Source of the DNA: Anaerolineae bacterium | Lineage (GTDB): Bacteria; Chloroflexota; Anaerolineae; 4572-78; J111 | Length of the DNA stretch: 30,993 bases | Direction of reading: 5' to 3' | NCBI GenBank assembly: GCA_023151115.1 | Contig: JAKLJP010000066.1 | Span: 1 to 30,993 of the forward strand | In this document: in pieces, positions 29,302 to 30,993 of the stretch | How positions within the stretch are numbered: position 1 is the stretch's first letter | Layout: each line of letters opens with the position of its first letter | Position numbers and translations under genes: made by a program | Notes under the pieces: model-generated | Database searches by the model: none | What the model was told of the DNA's origin: nothing | Seen by the model: the letters and a program-made list of their open reading frames with translations, nothing else

Positions 29302-30798
29302 CTATTCTATCAACCCGGCCTCTTGGAAGAGTTGGGTCGCTTCGGCGTCGGCGTCTTGCATAGCCTGTTCGGCTGTAACCTCGCCGGCAATGGCTCGATT
29401 CAGATTGGTGAAAACGACATTCACAAACTGGGTCCCAACCCCGCCGGCCATAGCCCAGGGGTGTCCCTTCTCAGAGGCCAGGCGGGTGGAGAAGTTTTCA
29501 GCTGGCCGGGCCTCGGCGATTTCTTTGAGGCCATAAACCGACTTGCGCGGCCCGGCATTGCCGTCGGCCTGCATCTTGGTTTGGATAGTGGGTGACTCGA
29601 TAAAGGAGATAAAGGACCAGGCCGCGTCTTTCTTGGCTTGAGACTGGGAGAACTTGTTGATAGCCATGCCCACACCGGCCACCAGGTATCGCTTAGCCCC
29701 CGGAATCTCGCCAAAACCGGCCTTGCCGCTGACTTGGGTATCGGGGCCGGAGGCCATGCCAAAAGTGGGACCCCAAATGATGCTCATAGCTGACTGCCCC
29801 TGGGCAAAAGCGGTGACGGCCTCAAACAGGCTGGCCGTACTGTGGCCCGGCGGTGTGAACTTGGACAGTTGCAAAATATAGTCGGTGGCGGCAATGGCTT
29901 CGGGACTGTCCAGAGTTACCTCATAGGTAGTTGGGTCCCATTCCTGGCCGTCGAAAGCCCACAAAAAATGAACCCAGACAGCGTAGATGTGCAGGTCACG
30001 GGCGCCCTCAAAGGAAATACCATACAAACTCTCGTCGGGCCGGGTAAAGAACTCCGCCACTTCCAGCAGTTCGTCGGTCGTTTTGGGTACGGTCAGTTCA
30101 CGCCCATATTTGGCCTGGAAGGCTTCTTTCTCAGTCGGGTCATTAAAAAGATCGTCACGATAGATGAAGATACGAGTGGTCAGTTCTTGCATCATGGAAT
30201 AGGGCCGGCCTTCGGGAATCTTGGGCACGCCGCCATAAGGCCAGCTGGTGGCCGCCTGGACCGACTCGGAGAAATCTTCATAGTGAAACTTGCCCGGCGT
30301 TTTCTCAAGGTAGGGGGTCAAATCCTCAATCCAACCGGACGAGGCAAAATAGGCCACCCCGGCGCCATCCTGAGTGGTCTGAACAATATCGTAAGCGCCG
30401 GCTTGGGAAGTGAAATCCAACACCTCTTTCTCAATCAGACTGGCCTCGGCAATCTGGGTGAGGTTGACTTTGATACCGGTTTCTTCCTCAAATTGGGGCA
30501 CATAGGGCAATAAATGCTGCGTACCGGGGCCTTCGTACAGGACCACGCTAATTTCTTCACCCGCCAGGGCCGGATCATAATAGTAGTCCCTGTCTTCCAT
30601 CACCGGCGCAGCCGCAGCGGGCGTTGCCGTCACCACAACTTCCTTCTCCACCACAACTTCTTTCTCGACCACAACCGTTTCCTTGACGGTAACGGTTTCA
30701 GGGGTGGCCGCGGCGCAAGCCGGCAGGATGGGTATCAACAGCAGTAGAGCGGTTAAAAAGAGATAAAATTGTCTTCGATTGTTAATTGCACAGGGCAT
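29302..30798 (-). CDS. ABC transporter substrate-binding lipoprotein (sugar-binding family 1)
   Basis: A 498-residue extracellular solute-binding protein. Seen: signal peptide FYLFLTALLLLIPILPAC with lipobox Cys28; a Val/Glu/Lys-rich linker of about 25 residues (TVKETVVVEKEVVVEKEV); then a family 1 binding domain beginning EISVVLYEGPGTQHLLPYVPQFEEETGIKV, with LYGISFEG, SMIWGP and a C-terminal helical lobe. It captures the sugar outside the membrane and delivers it to the two permeases. The ATG at 30798 has AAGGAGG at 6-nt spacing, which decides the start over an upstream TTG. A TTGACC hexamer lies about 50 nt upstream but no matching -10 is clear. It is the first gene of a five-gene operon running to 25998. 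Confidence 0.95.
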   Translation of the reverse strand: MPCAINNRRQFYLFLTALLLLIPILPACAAATPETVTVKETVVVEKEVVVEKEVVVTATPAAAAPVMEDRDYYYDPALAGEEISVVLYEGPGTQHLLPYVPQFEEETGIKVNLTQIAEASLIEKEVLDFTSQAGAYDIVQTTQDGAGVAYFASSGWIEDLTPYLEKTPGKFHYEDFSESVQAATSWPYGGVPKIPEGRPYSMMQELTTRIFIYRDDLFNDPTEKEAFQAKYGRELTVPKTTDELLEVAEFFTRPDESLYGISFEGARDLHIYAVWVHFLWAFDGQEWDPTTYEVTLDSPEAIAATDYILQLSKFTPPGHSTASLFEAVTAFAQGQSAMSIIWGPTFGMASGPDTQVSGKAGFGEIPGAKRYLVAGVGMAINKFSQSQAKKDAAWSFISFIESPTIQTKMQADGNAGPRKSVYGLKEIAEARPAENFSTRLASEKGHPWAMAGGVGTQFVNVVFTNLNRAIAGEVTAEQAMQDADAEATQLFQEAGLIE

Positions 30799-30954
30799 GG
30801 TAATCCTCCTTTGGGCCAAGACATGTTGATTCTCAATTTTTTATTTTGGGTCAACGCTTACCTTGAAGTAACCAGGCAGGCCCTGGAGAATTCCCCTTAT
30901 CTTTGTGATAAATCTGGGGTGTGTTCGCTTTTGGGGGCAGACCTCACCCCCCAA

Positions 30955-30979
30955 CCCCCTCTCCGAAGCGGAGAGGGGG
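30955..30979. repeat. CCCCCTCTCCG palindrome
   Basis: A perfect 11-bp inverted repeat with the loop AAG, preceded by GACCTCACCCCCCAA. It lies upstream of the ABC operon at the window edge. It may be one end of a dispersed repeat; no gene is seen between it and 30798. Confidence 0.7.
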
Positions 30980-30993
30980 AGAAGAGCGCCCTC

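Overview
The window looks like about 31 kb of chromosome from an uncultured Chloroflexota bacterium, probably of the Anaerolineae/Caldilineae type. This is an inference from gene content and style: a very large Reg_prop hybrid histidine kinase, secreted proteins with hydrophobic xLPLVxx or YFPVFFK motifs, YVTN/Asp-box propeller proteins, sugar ABC lipoproteins with Val/Glu/Lys-rich linkers, DUF433/DUF5615 and DUF4160/DUF2442 gene pairs, and many short dispersed palindromes. There is no rRNA, tRNA, CRISPR array, phage module or transposase gene.

Layout. 1-8.5 kb (+): a hybrid sensor kinase whose N-terminus looks broken, a GT4 glycosyltransferase, a secreted protein of unknown role, and a secreted subtilisin ending at a strong terminator. 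8.6-9.3 kb (+): a DUF624-like membrane protein. 9.5-13.7 kb (-): a stand-alone PD-(D/E)XK nuclease with a probable Fe-S cluster, paired with a His-rich membrane protein; two paralogous single-domain response regulators; the 16S rRNA methyltransferase RsmE; and a small antitoxin-like protein. 13.9-19.5 kb: acyl-CoA metabolism genes (an HSD10-like SDR, a FabV-like reductase, a propionyl-CoA synthetase) interleaved with an intact DUF433/DUF5615 toxin-antitoxin pair. 19.6-21.7 kb (+): a frameshifted DUF4160 gene with intact DUF2442, a RelB-like antitoxin with a frameshifted RelE/ParE toxin, and a SAM methyltransferase. 22-26 kb (+): a 1336-residue secreted double-propeller protein. 26-31 kb (-): a CUT1-type sugar ABC operon (binding protein, two permeases, small lipoprotein, zinc alcohol dehydrogenase) with no ATPase gene.

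The most unusual content is between and inside the genes. At least four intergenic hairpins have arms built from tandem units of about 7 bp; the period and inverted layout are shared but the unit sequence differs at each locus. One of them lies inside a 140-bp element with terminal inverted repeats and a 9-bp target duplication, so it looks like a MITE. AATCTCC heptamer arrays have entered the large propeller gene in frame at three places. A separate GTCATTTCGA palindrome family has three copies, one of which appears to supply the start codon and N-terminus of the lipoprotein in the ABC operon. Three genes are split by single frameshifts, two of them in toxin-antitoxin-like pairs.

All family names come from motif recognition by eye. 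No database search was possible.
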